Source of the DNA: JAICSD01 sp963836665
Lineage (GTDB): Bacteria > Acidobacteriota > Vicinamibacteria > Vicinamibacterales > 2-12-FULL-66-21
Length of the DNA: 64,000 nt
Reading direction: 5' to 3'
Assembly: GCA_963836665.1 (NCBI GenBank)
Contig: CAWIKL010000002.1
Span: forward strand, 620,001-684,000
The position numbers and the translations under genes were made by a program. The notes beneath the pieces were generated by a model, which had not been told where the DNA came from, made no database searches, and saw only the letters and a program-made list of their open reading frames with translations. Positions 52,970-62,349 of this stretch are shown here, piece by piece. Every line of letters begins with the position of its first letter. Position 1 is the first letter of the stretch.

Positions 52970-55900
52970 GTGGTGAAGAAGAGTTCTCTTATTGCTGCGC
53001 TGTTCGGATTCCTCCTCGTCGGCGCTCTTACAGCATCCGCTTCCGCTCAAACCCTCGGCCCTCAAGAGCGACTCTGCGATCCGACGTTCGAGGATTGCCG
53101 AGCCGACATCCTGACCTACATCCAGCAGGAAACCGTCGAGATCGACATGGGCTTCTGGATGATCACCGACGCGCGTTACTCGAATGCGCTCGTCGCCGCG
53201 TGGCAGCGCGGAGTGAAAATCCGGCTGCTGATGGATCCCCGTTGCAACGATCAACATGAGAGCTGTCTTCCGCAGCAGAACCAGCTGCAGACGGCCGGCG
53301 TCCCGATGCGCAACCGCACGACCAGCGGCATCCTGCACTGGAAGATGATCATCTTTGCCGGGCAGGGGCAGATGGAGTTCGCCGGCGCCAACTACGCGCC
53401 CTTCGAGATGACGCCCGATACGCCGTGGGTGAACTTCACGGATGAAATCGTCTACTACACCAATGATCCGCTGCTCCTGCACAGCTTCATGCGCAAGTTC
53501 GACGATCTATGGACGAGCACCACGGAGTTCGCCAATTTCGCCAACGTCACCGGGCCACTGACGCGCAGCTACCCGACCTACGCCATTGATTCACGCCTCG
53601 ATTTCCCGCCGGACGACAGCTACCGGACGCGCACACTCAACGCCTACGCCCAGGAACACCAGGCGATCGACGTCCTGATGTTCCGGATCACCGACGAGCG
53701 GCAGTCGGACGGCATGATCGCCGCGCTCGGGCGCGGCATCCCCGTGCGCTTGATTACCGACGAGGGGGAATACCGCGATCCCACCCGCCTGTGGGACTCC
53801 TACAACGTCGACAAGATGTACAACGCAGGAGTGCAGGTGCGACTGGACGATCACCAGGGCATCAACCACGCCAAGGGCGTGCTGCTCTACTCGCAGGGAA
53901 TGTCGATCTTCGGCTCGTCGAACTGGACGTCACCATCCAGTGACAGTCAGCGCGAACACAACATGTTCACCACGCAGCCGTGGATCTTCACCTGGCTGCA
54001 GCAGCTCTTCACGCGCAAGTGGACCAACGGGCACGGCACGCCGGAGACCAAGGCATTCGTGCCGCTGCCGCCAGATGCGCCCGTCTACAACTTCCCGGCC
54101 AACGCTGCTACCGGGGTCGCGACCAGCGGCCTGAGCCTGTCGTGGAACGCGGGGCTCTGGGCACACAACTACGACATCTACTTCGGCACGACGCCCAACC
54201 CGCCGCTGCTCGAGAACAACATCAAGCTCGGCCCGAGCCAGTACAGCACTGACTACCGGTCCTACGCGCTGCCCACCCTGCTGCCGGGAACGACGTACTA
54301 CTGGAAGATCGTCTCCAAGACGATGGCCTTCGTCTCGGCCGCCGGCCCGGTGTGGAGCTTCCAGACCGCGGGGACTGCCCCGAACAACAACCCGCCCAGC
54401 GTGGCGATCACCGCACCGGCCAACAACGCGTCGTTCACGGCCCCCGCGACGATCACCATCACCGCGTCGGCGAGCGACACCGACGGAACGATTGCCAAGG
54501 TCGACTTCTACCAGGGCTCGACACTGATCGCCACCGACACGACCGCGCCCTACAGCATCAGCTGGCCGAACGTAGCGGCTGGGACCTACACGCTGACGGC
54601 GGTCGCGACCGACAACGGCAACGCCACCACGAACTCCGCCAGCGTCACGATAACCGTTGGCTCCGGGTCGAGCACGCTGCCGTCGGGATGGACCGACGGC
54701 GATATCGGCGCCACTGGGGCGACCGGGGCAGCGTCGTACAACAACGGCACCTTCTCGGTCACGGGCGCGGGAGCGGACGTTTGGGGCGGCGCCGACGCGC
54801 TGCACTTCGCGTCGCGATCGCTTTCCGGCGACGGCACCATCGTTGCGCGCGTCGCGACGATCCAGAGCGTCAACGCCTGGACCAAGGCAGGCGTGATGAT
54901 CCGCAACTCGACGTCGCCGTCATCGGCGCAGGCGTTCATGCTCGTGGCCTCGTCCTCCGCCAAAGGAGCGCCGTTCCAGCGCCGCCTCACCGACGGCAAT
55001 GCGACCAGCCTTAGCACGTCGGGGCCACTCGTGACAGCTCCGTACTGGGTGAAGCTGGTGCGGGCGGGCAACGTCATCACCGGTTACACCTCGCCCGATA
55101 GCGCCACGTGGACGCAGGTCGGCAGCGACACCTTTGCGCTGGGCACGACCGTGTTGGTCGGGCTCGGCGTGTCGAGCCACGTCGCCGGAACGAACGCGAC
55201 GGCGACGTTTGACCACGTCACGGTGACGCCGGCGAACGGCCAGCCGCCGGCAGTCTCGCTGACGAGTCCGGCCAACGGTGCCAGCTACACGGCCCCGGCG
55301 TCGATCCCCCTGGCGGCGACGGCGAGCGACAGTGACGGCACGGTGACGCAGGTGCAGTTCTATGCCGGCTCGACGCTGATCGGCACGGACACGACATCGC
55401 CGTACACCTTCGCCTGGTCCGGCGTCCCGGCCGGTTCCTACAGCCTCACCGCGGTCGCCACCGACAACGACGGTCTGACGTCGATGTCCGCGGCCGTGAA
55501 CGTGACCGTGGCGGCACCGTCCAACAACCCGCCGGCGGTGTCCATCACCAGCCCGGCCAACAACGCCGCGTTCACCGCGCCTGGGACCATCGCGATCACG
55601 GCGAGCGCGAGCGACAGCGACGGCTCGATCGCCAAGGTCGACTTCTACAATGGCGCGACCCTACTCGGCACCAAGACCACGGCGCCCTACACGTTCACGT
55701 GGAACAACGTCGCGGCCGGCACCTACACGTTGACCGCGATCGCCACCGACAACGGGGGCACCTCGACGACGTCGGCGGCCGTGGCGGTGACGGTGAATGG
55801 CAGCGGCCTGCCAAACGGCTGGAGCCAGGCCGACATCGGCGGCACGCCGTTCCCCGGCAGCGGGTCGTACTCGGGCGGCGTCTTCACCGTGACCGGTTCC

Positions 55901-56353
55901 GGCACCGACGTCTGGGGCACGGCCGATCAATTCCACTACGCCTACACGCAGATGACCGGCGACGGCTCGATCGTGGCGCGCGTGACCGGCATTCAGAACG
56001 TCGCGGTCTGGGTCAAGGCCGCCGTCATGATCCGCGAAACGCTCGACGCCTCGTCGGCGCAGGCGTCGATGCTGGTGTCGTCGCAGAAGGGCACCGCGTT
56101 CCAGCGCCGTATTCAGGGCGGCGGAATCAGCACGAGCACCACGGGGTCGACCGCGACGGCGCCCCGCTGGGTGAAGCTGACCCGCAGCGGCAGCACGATC
56201 ACCGCCTACGAATCAGCGGACGGCGTCAACTGGACGCTGGTCGGCAGTGACACGTTTTCGATGGCGCAAACGGTCTACGTCGGACTCGCGGTGACGAGCC
56301 ACACGACGTCTTCGAACGCGACCTGCACGTTCGATAACGTCAGCATGCAGTAG
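52970..56353 (+). CDS. Secreted multidomain protein: PLD-like domain, Fn3/Ig-like repeats and two jelly-roll domains
   Basis: A 1127-residue exported protein. Signal peptide (LIAALFGFLLVGALTASASA, to about 26). A phospholipase-D-like region (about 40-360) has two HxK motifs, LHWKMIIF and GINHAKGVLLYSQ, the second followed by FGSSNW, but lacks the usual Asp in both HKD signatures. A fibronectin-like module (about 363-462), then Ig-like bacterial repeats (about 467-560, 760-845, 850-945), and two copies of a DUF1349-like concanavalin-type domain (about 565-757 and 948-1127) follow. It may hydrolyse or bind phosphodiester-containing polymers outside the cell. GTG at 52970 begins the signal peptide. 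Confidence 0.9.
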   Translation: MVKKSSLIAALFGFLLVGALTASASAQTLGPQERLCDPTFEDCRADILTYIQQETVEIDMGFWMITDARYSNALVAAWQRGVKIRLLMDPRCNDQHESCLPQQNQLQTAGVPMRNRTTSGILHWKMIIFAGQGQMEFAGANYAPFEMTPDTPWVNFTDEIVYYTNDPLLLHSFMRKFDDLWTSTTEFANFANVTGPLTRSYPTYAIDSRLDFPPDDSYRTRTLNAYAQEHQAIDVLMFRITDERQSDGMIAALGRGIPVRLITDEGEYRDPTRLWDSYNVDKMYNAGVQVRLDDHQGINHAKGVLLYSQGMSIFGSSNWTSPSSDSQREHNMFTTQPWIFTWLQQLFTRKWTNGHGTPETKAFVPLPPDAPVYNFPANAATGVATSGLSLSWNAGLWAHNYDIYFGTTPNPPLLENNIKLGPSQYSTDYRSYALPTLLPGTTYYWKIVSKTMAFVSAAGPVWSFQTAGTAPNNNPPSVAITAPANNASFTAPATITITASASDTDGTIAKVDFYQGSTLIATDTTAPYSISWPNVAAGTYTLTAVATDNGNATTNSASVTITVGSGSSTLPSGWTDGDIGATGATGAASYNNGTFSVTGAGADVWGGADALHFASRSLSGDGTIVARVATIQSVNAWTKAGVMIRNSTSPSSAQAFMLVASSSAKGAPFQRRLTDGNATSLSTSGPLVTAPYWVKLVRAGNVITGYTSPDSATWTQVGSDTFALGTTVLVGLGVSSHVAGTNATATFDHVTVTPANGQPPAVSLTSPANGASYTAPASIPLAATASDSDGTVTQVQFYAGSTLIGTDTTSPYTFAWSGVPAGSYSLTAVATDNDGLTSMSAAVNVTVAAPSNNPPAVSITSPANNAAFTAPGTIAITASASDSDGSIAKVDFYNGATLLGTKTTAPYTFTWNNVAAGTYTLTAIATDNGGTSTTSAAVAVTVNGSGLPNGWSQADIGGTPFPGSGSYSGGVFTVTGSGTDVWGTADQFHYAYTQMTGDGSIVARVTGIQNVAVWVKAAVMIRETLDASSAQASMLVSSQKGTAFQRRIQGGGISTSTTGSTATAPRWVKLTRSGSTITAYESADGVNWTLVGSDTFSMAQTVYVGLAVTSHTTSSNATCTFDNVSMQ
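54391..55800 (+). repeat. Ig-like domain repeats in the PLD-like protein gene
   Basis: Three copies of an ~90-codon module lie at about 54391-54660, 55240-55515 and 55525-55800. They share phrases such as NNPPxVxITxPANNAxFTAP, SDSDGSIAKVDFYxG and TYTLTAVATDN, with a jelly-roll domain inserted between the first and second. Copies 1 and 3 are most similar (both have IAKVDFY). Repeated coding DNA of this kind is prone to recombination and to assembly collapse. Confidence 0.85.
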
Positions 56354-56427
56354 CCCTTAGGCCGGTCGACCTCGCCGCCGTTCGCAGTCGGCGGAGGGGA
56401 CTGCCAGCCGAGCGACGGGTGTGGCGA

Positions 56428-56456
56428 TTGACGCGGTCCCGGTGCGCTCGTAGAAT
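56428..56456 (+). promoter_or_regulatory. Sigma-70-type promoter of the 71-residue protein gene
   Basis: TTGACG (56428-56433), 17-bp spacer, TAGAAT (56451-56456): five of six matches in each hexamer with ideal spacing. Transcription would begin near 56463, only about six bases before the ATG at 56469, so the message would be almost leaderless, consistent with the absence of a ribosome binding site. Confidence 0.7.
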
Positions 56457-56468
56457 TCAGCGCACCGG

Positions 56469-56684
56469 ATGGACACTGAAGACTTGCTGCGGATTGCCAA
56501 GCGCGCGCTGCGCGAGCTCGGCGCCGGCGACGTGCCGATGACAATCATCGCCGACACGCAGGTCGACCGCTGGCGGCTGCAGATCGGCGGCAGCATGCCG
56601 GTGACCCTGACGATTCGTGCCGGGGCCGGCACCAGCGCGCAGTTTATCCGCAGTCAGATCGTCGAGCAGTTCTCCGGTCGCTAG
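56469..56684 (+). CDS. Small conserved-looking protein of unknown function
   Basis: A 71-residue protein starting MDTEDLLRIAKRALRELGAG, then a predicted beta section (VPMTIIADTQVDRWRLQIGG; VTLTIRAGAG) and a final helix (SAQFIRSQIVEQF). A helix-beta-beta-helix order gives the impression of a compact folded domain. No family is recognised. A near-consensus promoter directly upstream (56428-56456) and balanced amino-acid use support a real gene. It converges with the TPR-CHAT gene 15 bases away. Confidence 0.7.
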   Translation: MDTEDLLRIAKRALRELGAGDVPMTIIADTQVDRWRLQIGGSMPVTLTIRAGAGTSAQFIRSQIVEQFSGR

Positions 56685-56699
56685 GCGATCGGCGGACCG

Positions 56700-59241
56700 C
56701 TACTGAGGTTCACCGACCAGCTCGAACGCAGCCCAGGCGCGGACCGACGGAAACCGCGCGCGCGTGGCCAGCGTAGCGGCCCGCAGGGCCTGCGCCGCGC
56801 CATGGCCACGCAGCAATTCGGCGTAGAAGCGCTCCATCAGGACGGCAGTCGCCCGATCATCCACGTCCCATTTGCTGACCACGATGGCCGGCGTGCCCGC
56901 GTAGAGAAAGGCGCGGGTCAGGCCGATGACGCCGTCGCCGGTGAGCTGCCCGAGTCCCGTCGAGCACCCGCTGAGGACGACGAGCCGCGCGGCCAATGTG
57001 AGGCCGAAGATCTCGTCGACCCGCAGGTAACCGTCCTCGCCGGATCCCGCGCCGAGCAGAAGCGACGACGCCAACGGACGATCGGCGAGGATGACACCGT
57101 GCGCGGCAATATGAATGAGACCGTAGCGCCCCGGATCGGTCTTGAGCGCCGCCTCCGTCGCCGCGGCGCCGGTCAGCAAGGTCGCTCTGCCAGGGCCGAT
57201 GCGCCGCGCGATTCGCGTACCTTCGGCCGCCGCGCCTGGCAGCCGCGAGGCGCGGCTGCCAGGGGGCGGAACAGGGTCGGCGACAATCAACGCAGCGCCG
57301 GCGTGCGCATCGGCCTCGGCGCGCTTGCGGCCGGTGTAGGCGAACACCGAGGCCGCCGGCGCGGTCGCCACGGCGTGCCGCTCGATCAGCAGACGGCCGC
57401 GGCTGTCTTCCAGCGCGGCAAACGGCACGAGGAACAGGGGTCCGTCAGGGATGATGACGAGCGATTCTCCGGTGCTTACCGGCAGCCACGCCGCGACCGG
57501 CTCGATGAGCCGGCGATCGAGGGTACGGAGCGCGGTACGCGGCGACGCACCGGCGCCTCCATGTTCCGAATCGACGGCCGCGCGCACGCGCCGAGTCAGA
57601 TCGTCGAGCGTCCGCCGCGACACGTCGACTGCAGTGCCATGGACGGCGCCGTCGTGTCCGACTACCCAGACGAGCAGGCGATCGGGCGTCGCCAGATACT
57701 CGACGAACGTGGTGCTTAGCCGCGCCGCCTCGGCGGCAATGTCGGAAATCGCTGGGGTGTTCGCGTGTTCGAGGCTCTCAAGCTCGTGTTCCTGTGAAAT
57801 CGCCGGCGGAGCAGTCCGCGTGCGCCGCTGCTCGAGCAGATCCGCGAAGGCCCGCGCCCGTGCGGCCTCGGCGGCCTCGAGCGCTTCCACAGGGCGCTCT
57901 TGCGTCATGAGCGCGCTCGACAACTGCTCGAACACCGAGCGCCGGCGATCGAGATAGGCGATCTTGCCGGCGTCGGCCGCGATCGTTCCGCGCAGGTCGT
58001 TGATGATCTGCGCGCTCTCGCGCAGCTTGGCGATGGCGTCGCTGAGGCGCCCAACCGCGGCGTCGACGGCGGCCGACGCGCTCAGCGCCCCCCACGTATA
58101 TTCCGGCCGCCCGACGCTACGCGCCAGGGTCAGCGCCTCGTCGCTCTCCTGGCGGGCCTCGTCGAAGCGGCGTTCGCCGAGCGACGTCGACGCGAGCGCG
58201 ACCAGGCTCGAAACAACGGCACCGCGCTCCCCCGCCGCGCGCCTCAGGGCCAGCGCGGCGTCATAGTCGCGCCGCGCCGATACTGCATCGCCGTCCGCCG
58301 CCTCGATATCGCCGAGGTTTTTCAGCGTCGTCGCCTCCTCGCTTTTCGCCCCGATGTCGCGGGCGATCGCGAGCTCCTGCTGCAGCGCGTCGAGCGCACG
58401 GGGGCGGTCGCCGAGATCCCAATACGACGAGGCGAGATTGAGCAGGCCGATCATCTCGAAGCGGCGATTCGCCGCCTGCCGTGACAGGGCGATCGCGCGG
58501 TGCAACACCACGACCGACCGGTCCGACTCGCCAGTCGCTGCGTAGAGTATCCCCATGTTCCCGAGCACGGTGGCCTGGTTCTCGACGTCGTTGAGCCGAA
58601 CGTAGATATCGAGCGCGAGTGCGTAACCGTCGAGCGCCTGCGAGTACCGGCCGAGATTCTTGAAGCTGATAGCGCGCTCGTAGGAGAGATTGGCAGCCAT
58701 CGCCGTCTGCTCGCCGGCGAGGACTGGTACGGCATGATCGTAGCTCTCGATCGCCTCACGATGGTTGCCCTGCAGATCGTTGATAGCGCCAATCACGATC
58801 CATGTCTGCGCGACGTTGCGCGGGTCGCCGACACTGGCATAGAGGCGGAGCGCGTCGTCGGCAGCGGCCAGCCCCTCGGCGTAGCGGCCCTGGTTCTTCC
58901 GCATCTGGGCGATCGCGCGCATGGTGCGTGCCTCGTGGGTGATATCGTGCGCTGCGCGCTCGCCGGCGATCGCCTGTTCCCAAAAGACATCCGCCTGATC
59001 GTATCGGGCCAGTCGATAGTGCGCTTGGCCGAGCAGGTATTGGACTTCGGCGCCCGCGGGATCCGAAGCGGCCTGTGCCGCGACCGGCTCCAGGATCTTG
59101 ATCGCGTCGGAGGTACTGGGCCTTCGCGATCAGATCCGACGCTTCCCGGACGGCCTGCTGCACGGCGTCGGACTGCGCCGCGGCGGCACCGCCGAAGCAC
59201 ACGCCGACCGACAGCACGATCGCGAGCCGGACCGGATCCAC
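56700..59241 (-). pseudogene. TPR-CHAT protease-like protein, one frameshift near the N-terminus
   Basis: From GTG 59241 the frame gives a signal peptide (VRLAIVLSVGVCFGGAAAAQ) and AVREASDLIAKAQ. One extra base near 59115 shifts the frame, after which TSDAIKILEPVAAQAASDP and YLLGQAHYRLARYDQADVFW lead into a long TPR array (to about residue 480) and a CHAT domain. The caspase-like dyad is intact: His in LIHIAAHGVILAD and Cys in LVVLSGCSTGLGQLTGD. Without the indel the protein has 846 residues. If the indel is real, translation could restart at ATG 58922 and give a 740-residue protein without export signal. It is divergent from an ECF sigma/anti-sigma pair (46 bases), suggesting joint control. 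Confidence 0.88.
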
Positions 59242-59287
59242 GCGCTCATATATAATCCGCGCCAGTCCGCTTTTCCAGCGGCAATGC

Positions 59288-59971
59288 GTGGATCGTCCCC
59301 CTCGCGATGAGCAGAATCTCGTGTCACGGTGCCTCGCCGGCGAGGCCGATGCCTGGGCGGAGCTCGTCAATCGTCATCGCAAGGGCATGATCGACCTGGC
59401 CTGTCGGATCCTGCCGGCGGCTGACGCCGAGGACGTCGTCGCGGCTGTCCTCGTCGACCTGTGGGAACGGCGGAAACTCGCGCGCTACGAAGGGCGCAGC
59501 TCGCTGGGCACCTGGCTCGGCGCCGTGGCGATCAACGCCGCGCTCAACGCACGGCGCGCCGCCGCCGCCCGCCCCGACACCTCACCGGCGAACCCGCTGC
59601 CCGAGGCTGGCAGTCCGCCGCCTGCGGCCGCCTCGCCGGAAGAACTGCGCGTCGCGCTCCACGAGAGCATTGCGGCGCTGCCCGTAGCGACCCGCGCCGT
59701 CGTGCTCCTGCACTACGAGCAGCAACTGTCCCTCGAGCAGATCGGGCGGCTCGTGGGTCTGTCAAAGTCGACGGTCAGCCGCGCCCTGCAGCAGGCGAGA
59801 GAAGAAATTCGCGCGGCCGCCGACCGCATCGCCCGCGCTCGCTGGGGAACCACACTCGACGCGCTGCGGAGCGGCGTCGATCTCGGACAACTCGACCTCG
59901 ATCTCCGCGCCGCTTGCCAGAAACCCGGCAACATCGGTCAGTCTCGCGTGTCTAAGGTACGACCGTCATGA
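59288..59971 (+). CDS. ECF-type RNA polymerase sigma factor
   Basis: A 227-residue sigma factor. Region 2 is seen in LAGEADAWAELVNRHRKGMI, then ILPAADAEDVVAAVLVDLWE (about 42-61), and region 4 in LPVATRAVVLLHYEQQLSLE with the helix-turn-helix IGRLVGLSKSTVSRALQQAR (about 155-174). A Pro/Ala-rich linker joins them. A C-terminal tail of about 45 residues is longer than usual. GTG 59288 is the only reasonable start. TATAAT at 59251-59256 could be its -10, but no good -35 is seen. Its stop overlaps the anti-sigma start (ATGA). Confidence 0.92.
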   Translation: MDRPPRDEQNLVSRCLAGEADAWAELVNRHRKGMIDLACRILPAADAEDVVAAVLVDLWERRKLARYEGRSSLGTWLGAVAINAALNARRAAAARPDTSPANPLPEAGSPPPAAASPEELRVALHESIAALPVATRAVVLLHYEQQLSLEQIGRLVGLSKSTVSRALQQAREEIRAAADRIARARWGTTLDALRSGVDLGQLDLDLRAACQKPGNIGQSRVSKVRPS

Positions 59972-60597
59972 CGGCGCCACTCGGCCGGCACCGGCCGGAA
60001 GACGACGAACCCGATTTCGAGACCCTCGCGGCACTCGCGGATGGCCGGCTCGATGCGCCAGAGCAGGATGCCGTCACGGCGCATCTCGCCGAATGCGAGC
60101 GCTGCCGCGATATCGTAGCCGGGCTCGCCGCCCGTGCGCCCGCGACGGATGCCAGCTGGCGCCGCACCCTGCTGCCGGTGGCCGCGAGCGTGGCGATAGC
60201 CGCGGGCGCGGGCGCGTACTTACTGACGCGCAGCACGGAAGCGCCGTCACCGGCGTCGATCGCCGCACCGGCACAACGATCGACCTTGCCGGCAAAGCCG
60301 CCACCGACCGTGCCGGCCGTTCCGGCGCCCGCCAGCGGCCGCTCCGGGCCGGTGCTACAGCGCGAGCGGACTCGCGCGGCAGGAACGACCGTCGTCGCCG
60401 GCAAGACCTTCCGCCTCGTGGCCGGCGAGTGGGTGGACGCCGCGTTTCGCGAGACCGACGTCCTGCCCGTGATCGAGGTCGGATCTCGCGAGGAACTCGC
60501 CGCCCGCCCCGAACTGCGGCCGTACGCCGAGCTGGGATCGCGATTCACTGTGGTCGAGAACGGGACCGTTTACAGAATCGTCCTTCCCGCCCGATAG
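59968..60597 (+). CDS. Zinc-finger anti-sigma factor, membrane-anchored
   Basis: A 209-residue protein. The N-terminal ASD-type zinc finger is seen in LADGRLDAPEQDAVTAHLAE and the HLAECERCRDIV ligand set (His-x3-Cys-x2-Cys, about 33-44). One membrane helix (LLPVAASVAIAAGAGAYLL, about 69-87) is followed by a Pro/Ala-rich periplasmic stalk and a small C-terminal domain (VVAGKTFRLVAGEWVDAAFR; FTVVENGTVYRIVL). It should hold the sigma factor inactive at the membrane until a periplasmic signal arrives. No site-1 protease gene is next to it. The CHAT protein across the gap is a candidate partner (inference only). Confidence 0.9.
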   Translation: MTAPLGRHRPEDDEPDFETLAALADGRLDAPEQDAVTAHLAECERCRDIVAGLAARAPATDASWRRTLLPVAASVAIAAGAGAYLLTRSTEAPSPASIAAPAQRSTLPAKPPPTVPAVPAPASGRSGPVLQRERTRAAGTTVVAGKTFRLVAGEWVDAAFRETDVLPVIEVGSREELAARPELRPYAELGSRFTVVENGTVYRIVLPAR

Positions 60598-60684
60598 CTG
60601 GCCCGCCAGTCCGCCCGCCTGCAACAACTCGCCGCCACGCGTGTCAAAGGCACGACTGCACCAAAAACTCGCGGAGAGGGCCTG

Positions 60685-62286
60685 ATGACTAGACCTGTCA
60701 CTCAAAGAATCGCGCTCGTTGCAGCACTAACCGTGGTGCTGGTGGGCAAGCCGGCCGCCTTCTCCGCCTGGACGGCACTGACGAATCAGGCGCCCCAGTT
60801 TCCTGGGACGATGTTGTTGCTGTCCGACGGGAGTGTCATGGTCCAGGGAAACCCCGGGCATTTCATGCGGCTTTCGCCAGACGCCACCGGGAACTACGTC
60901 AATGGGACTTGGTCGACGAGCACGATCGCGAACATGAGCATCGGTCGTCAGTACTACGCCTCCCACGTCCTTCCCAATCGCAAGGTCTGGATACTGGGCG
61001 GGGAATACACAAGCCCTGTGGACGGGAGCATCTACACTTCGACAGAGACCCCGACCGGCGAGATCTACGACGTGTTGACCAATACATGGTCCCCGATCGC
61101 GTCCTACCCTCCAGAGCCCGACTGCCCTGATCACGCGGCTGCCTGTTTCGGCGATGACCCGACAATGTTGCTGCCGGGCGGGAAGATCCTGGCCGGGAAC
61201 CTGCTCAACCGAACGTCGAGAGTGTATGACTTAGCCTCGAATACGTGGGGAGCGCCGGTGAACAAGGTCTACGGTGATAGCAGCGCCGAGGAAACATGGA
61301 CCTTGCTGCCCGACTTCTCGGTGCTGACCTACGACCTGTTCAAAAGCAATGCGACCGCGGGCGCCTACGCGGAGCGCTACGACCCCGGCATGAACACGTG
61401 GCTCCCCGTTAGCCCGAGCGACGGCACTGCCCTCGGCACGATTCCGCAGCTCAGTAGTTCGGACATGGATGACGAGATTGGCCCCGCTCTGCGACTTCAG
61501 GACGGCCGGGTCTTCACGATCGGCGCCACGGGCCACACCGCTCTGTACGACGTCGCAACCAATACTTGGACGGCGGGACCCGATGTTCGGGATGGAGCGG
61601 GCGCCCTTTTTGGTGCCCTCGATGCACCCGCGGCCGTGATGCCGAACGGCCATGTGCTCTTCATGGCCGACGCGAGTCCGCAGTTCACAACCGCTTTCCA
61701 CCCGCCGACGAAGGTGTTTGATTTCAACCCCGTGACCAACACGATTTCCCTGGCTCTCCCGAGCCCTTCAGGCAACCTCGCGACCAACCTCGCCAACCCC
61801 AACAGCGGCTTTGCGTTTGTCACCCGCATGCTCGTCCTCCCGACGGGACAAGTGCTCGTCAACGACAGCAGCCATCAGCTCTGGGTGTACACGCCGGATG
61901 GGGCGGCGCCCCTGAACCTTCGTCCGTCCGTCAACAGCGTCACGTACGCCGGTGCCGACCCCGGTCGCCCCGGTCGCGGGACCTTCCTCCTGACCGGAAA
62001 GCAACTCAACGGCCAGAACGCGGGTTCGAACTACGGAGACGATGTGGAGAGTGATGAGAATTATCCCATCGTCCGTCTCAGGAGTGCAGCTGGACTGATT
62101 TACTACTGCGAGACCTACAACTGGACGAACACCGGAGTGGCGACAGGTGGCGCGCCCGAAGCAGTCTACTTCACGCCTCCCAGCGGAATCCCCGCCGGGA
62201 ACTATTCGCTACAGGTGGTCGGCGCCGGGATAGGCGGTTTGCCGATCTACGTGAACATTACCGCGGCTCAGATTGCCGGCTCGTAG
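60685..62286 (+). CDS. Secreted kelch-repeat/galactose oxidase-like protein
   Basis: A 533-residue exported protein. Signal peptide (IALVAALTVVLVGKPAA, to about 24). The body is a beta-propeller of kelch-like blades: MLLLSDGSVMVQG, VLPNRKVWILGGEYTSP, YDVLTNTWSPIASYPPE, MLLPGGKILAGNLLNRTS, YDVATNTWTAGPDVRDG and MPNGHVLFMADASP. The C-terminal ~100 residues are an Ig-like domain of the type found in galactose oxidase relatives (VNSVTYAGADPG; GIPAGNYSLQVVGAG). The copper ligands and Cys-Tyr cofactor of true galactose oxidase are not evident, so it is probably a binding or structural protein. ATG 60685 follows GGAGAGGG. Confidence 0.88.
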   Translation: MTRPVTQRIALVAALTVVLVGKPAAFSAWTALTNQAPQFPGTMLLLSDGSVMVQGNPGHFMRLSPDATGNYVNGTWSTSTIANMSIGRQYYASHVLPNRKVWILGGEYTSPVDGSIYTSTETPTGEIYDVLTNTWSPIASYPPEPDCPDHAAACFGDDPTMLLPGGKILAGNLLNRTSRVYDLASNTWGAPVNKVYGDSSAEETWTLLPDFSVLTYDLFKSNATAGAYAERYDPGMNTWLPVSPSDGTALGTIPQLSSSDMDDEIGPALRLQDGRVFTIGATGHTALYDVATNTWTAGPDVRDGAGALFGALDAPAAVMPNGHVLFMADASPQFTTAFHPPTKVFDFNPVTNTISLALPSPSGNLATNLANPNSGFAFVTRMLVLPTGQVLVNDSSHQLWVYTPDGAAPLNLRPSVNSVTYAGADPGRPGRGTFLLTGKQLNGQNAGSNYGDDVESDENYPIVRLRSAAGLIYYCETYNWTNTGVATGGAPEAVYFTPPSGIPAGNYSLQVVGAGIGGLPIYVNITAAQIAGS

Positions 62287-62349
62287 GCGCCCGGAACACG
62301 GGCCCGAGCAATTAAATTTCATTCCTAGTGCAGTGAGAGGACGTTCGTC

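Noticed and set aside
60685..62286. Kelch protein as an active galactose oxidase
   Set aside because: The copper ligands and the Cys-Tyr cofactor pair could not be identified, so only a propeller-type fold is claimed.
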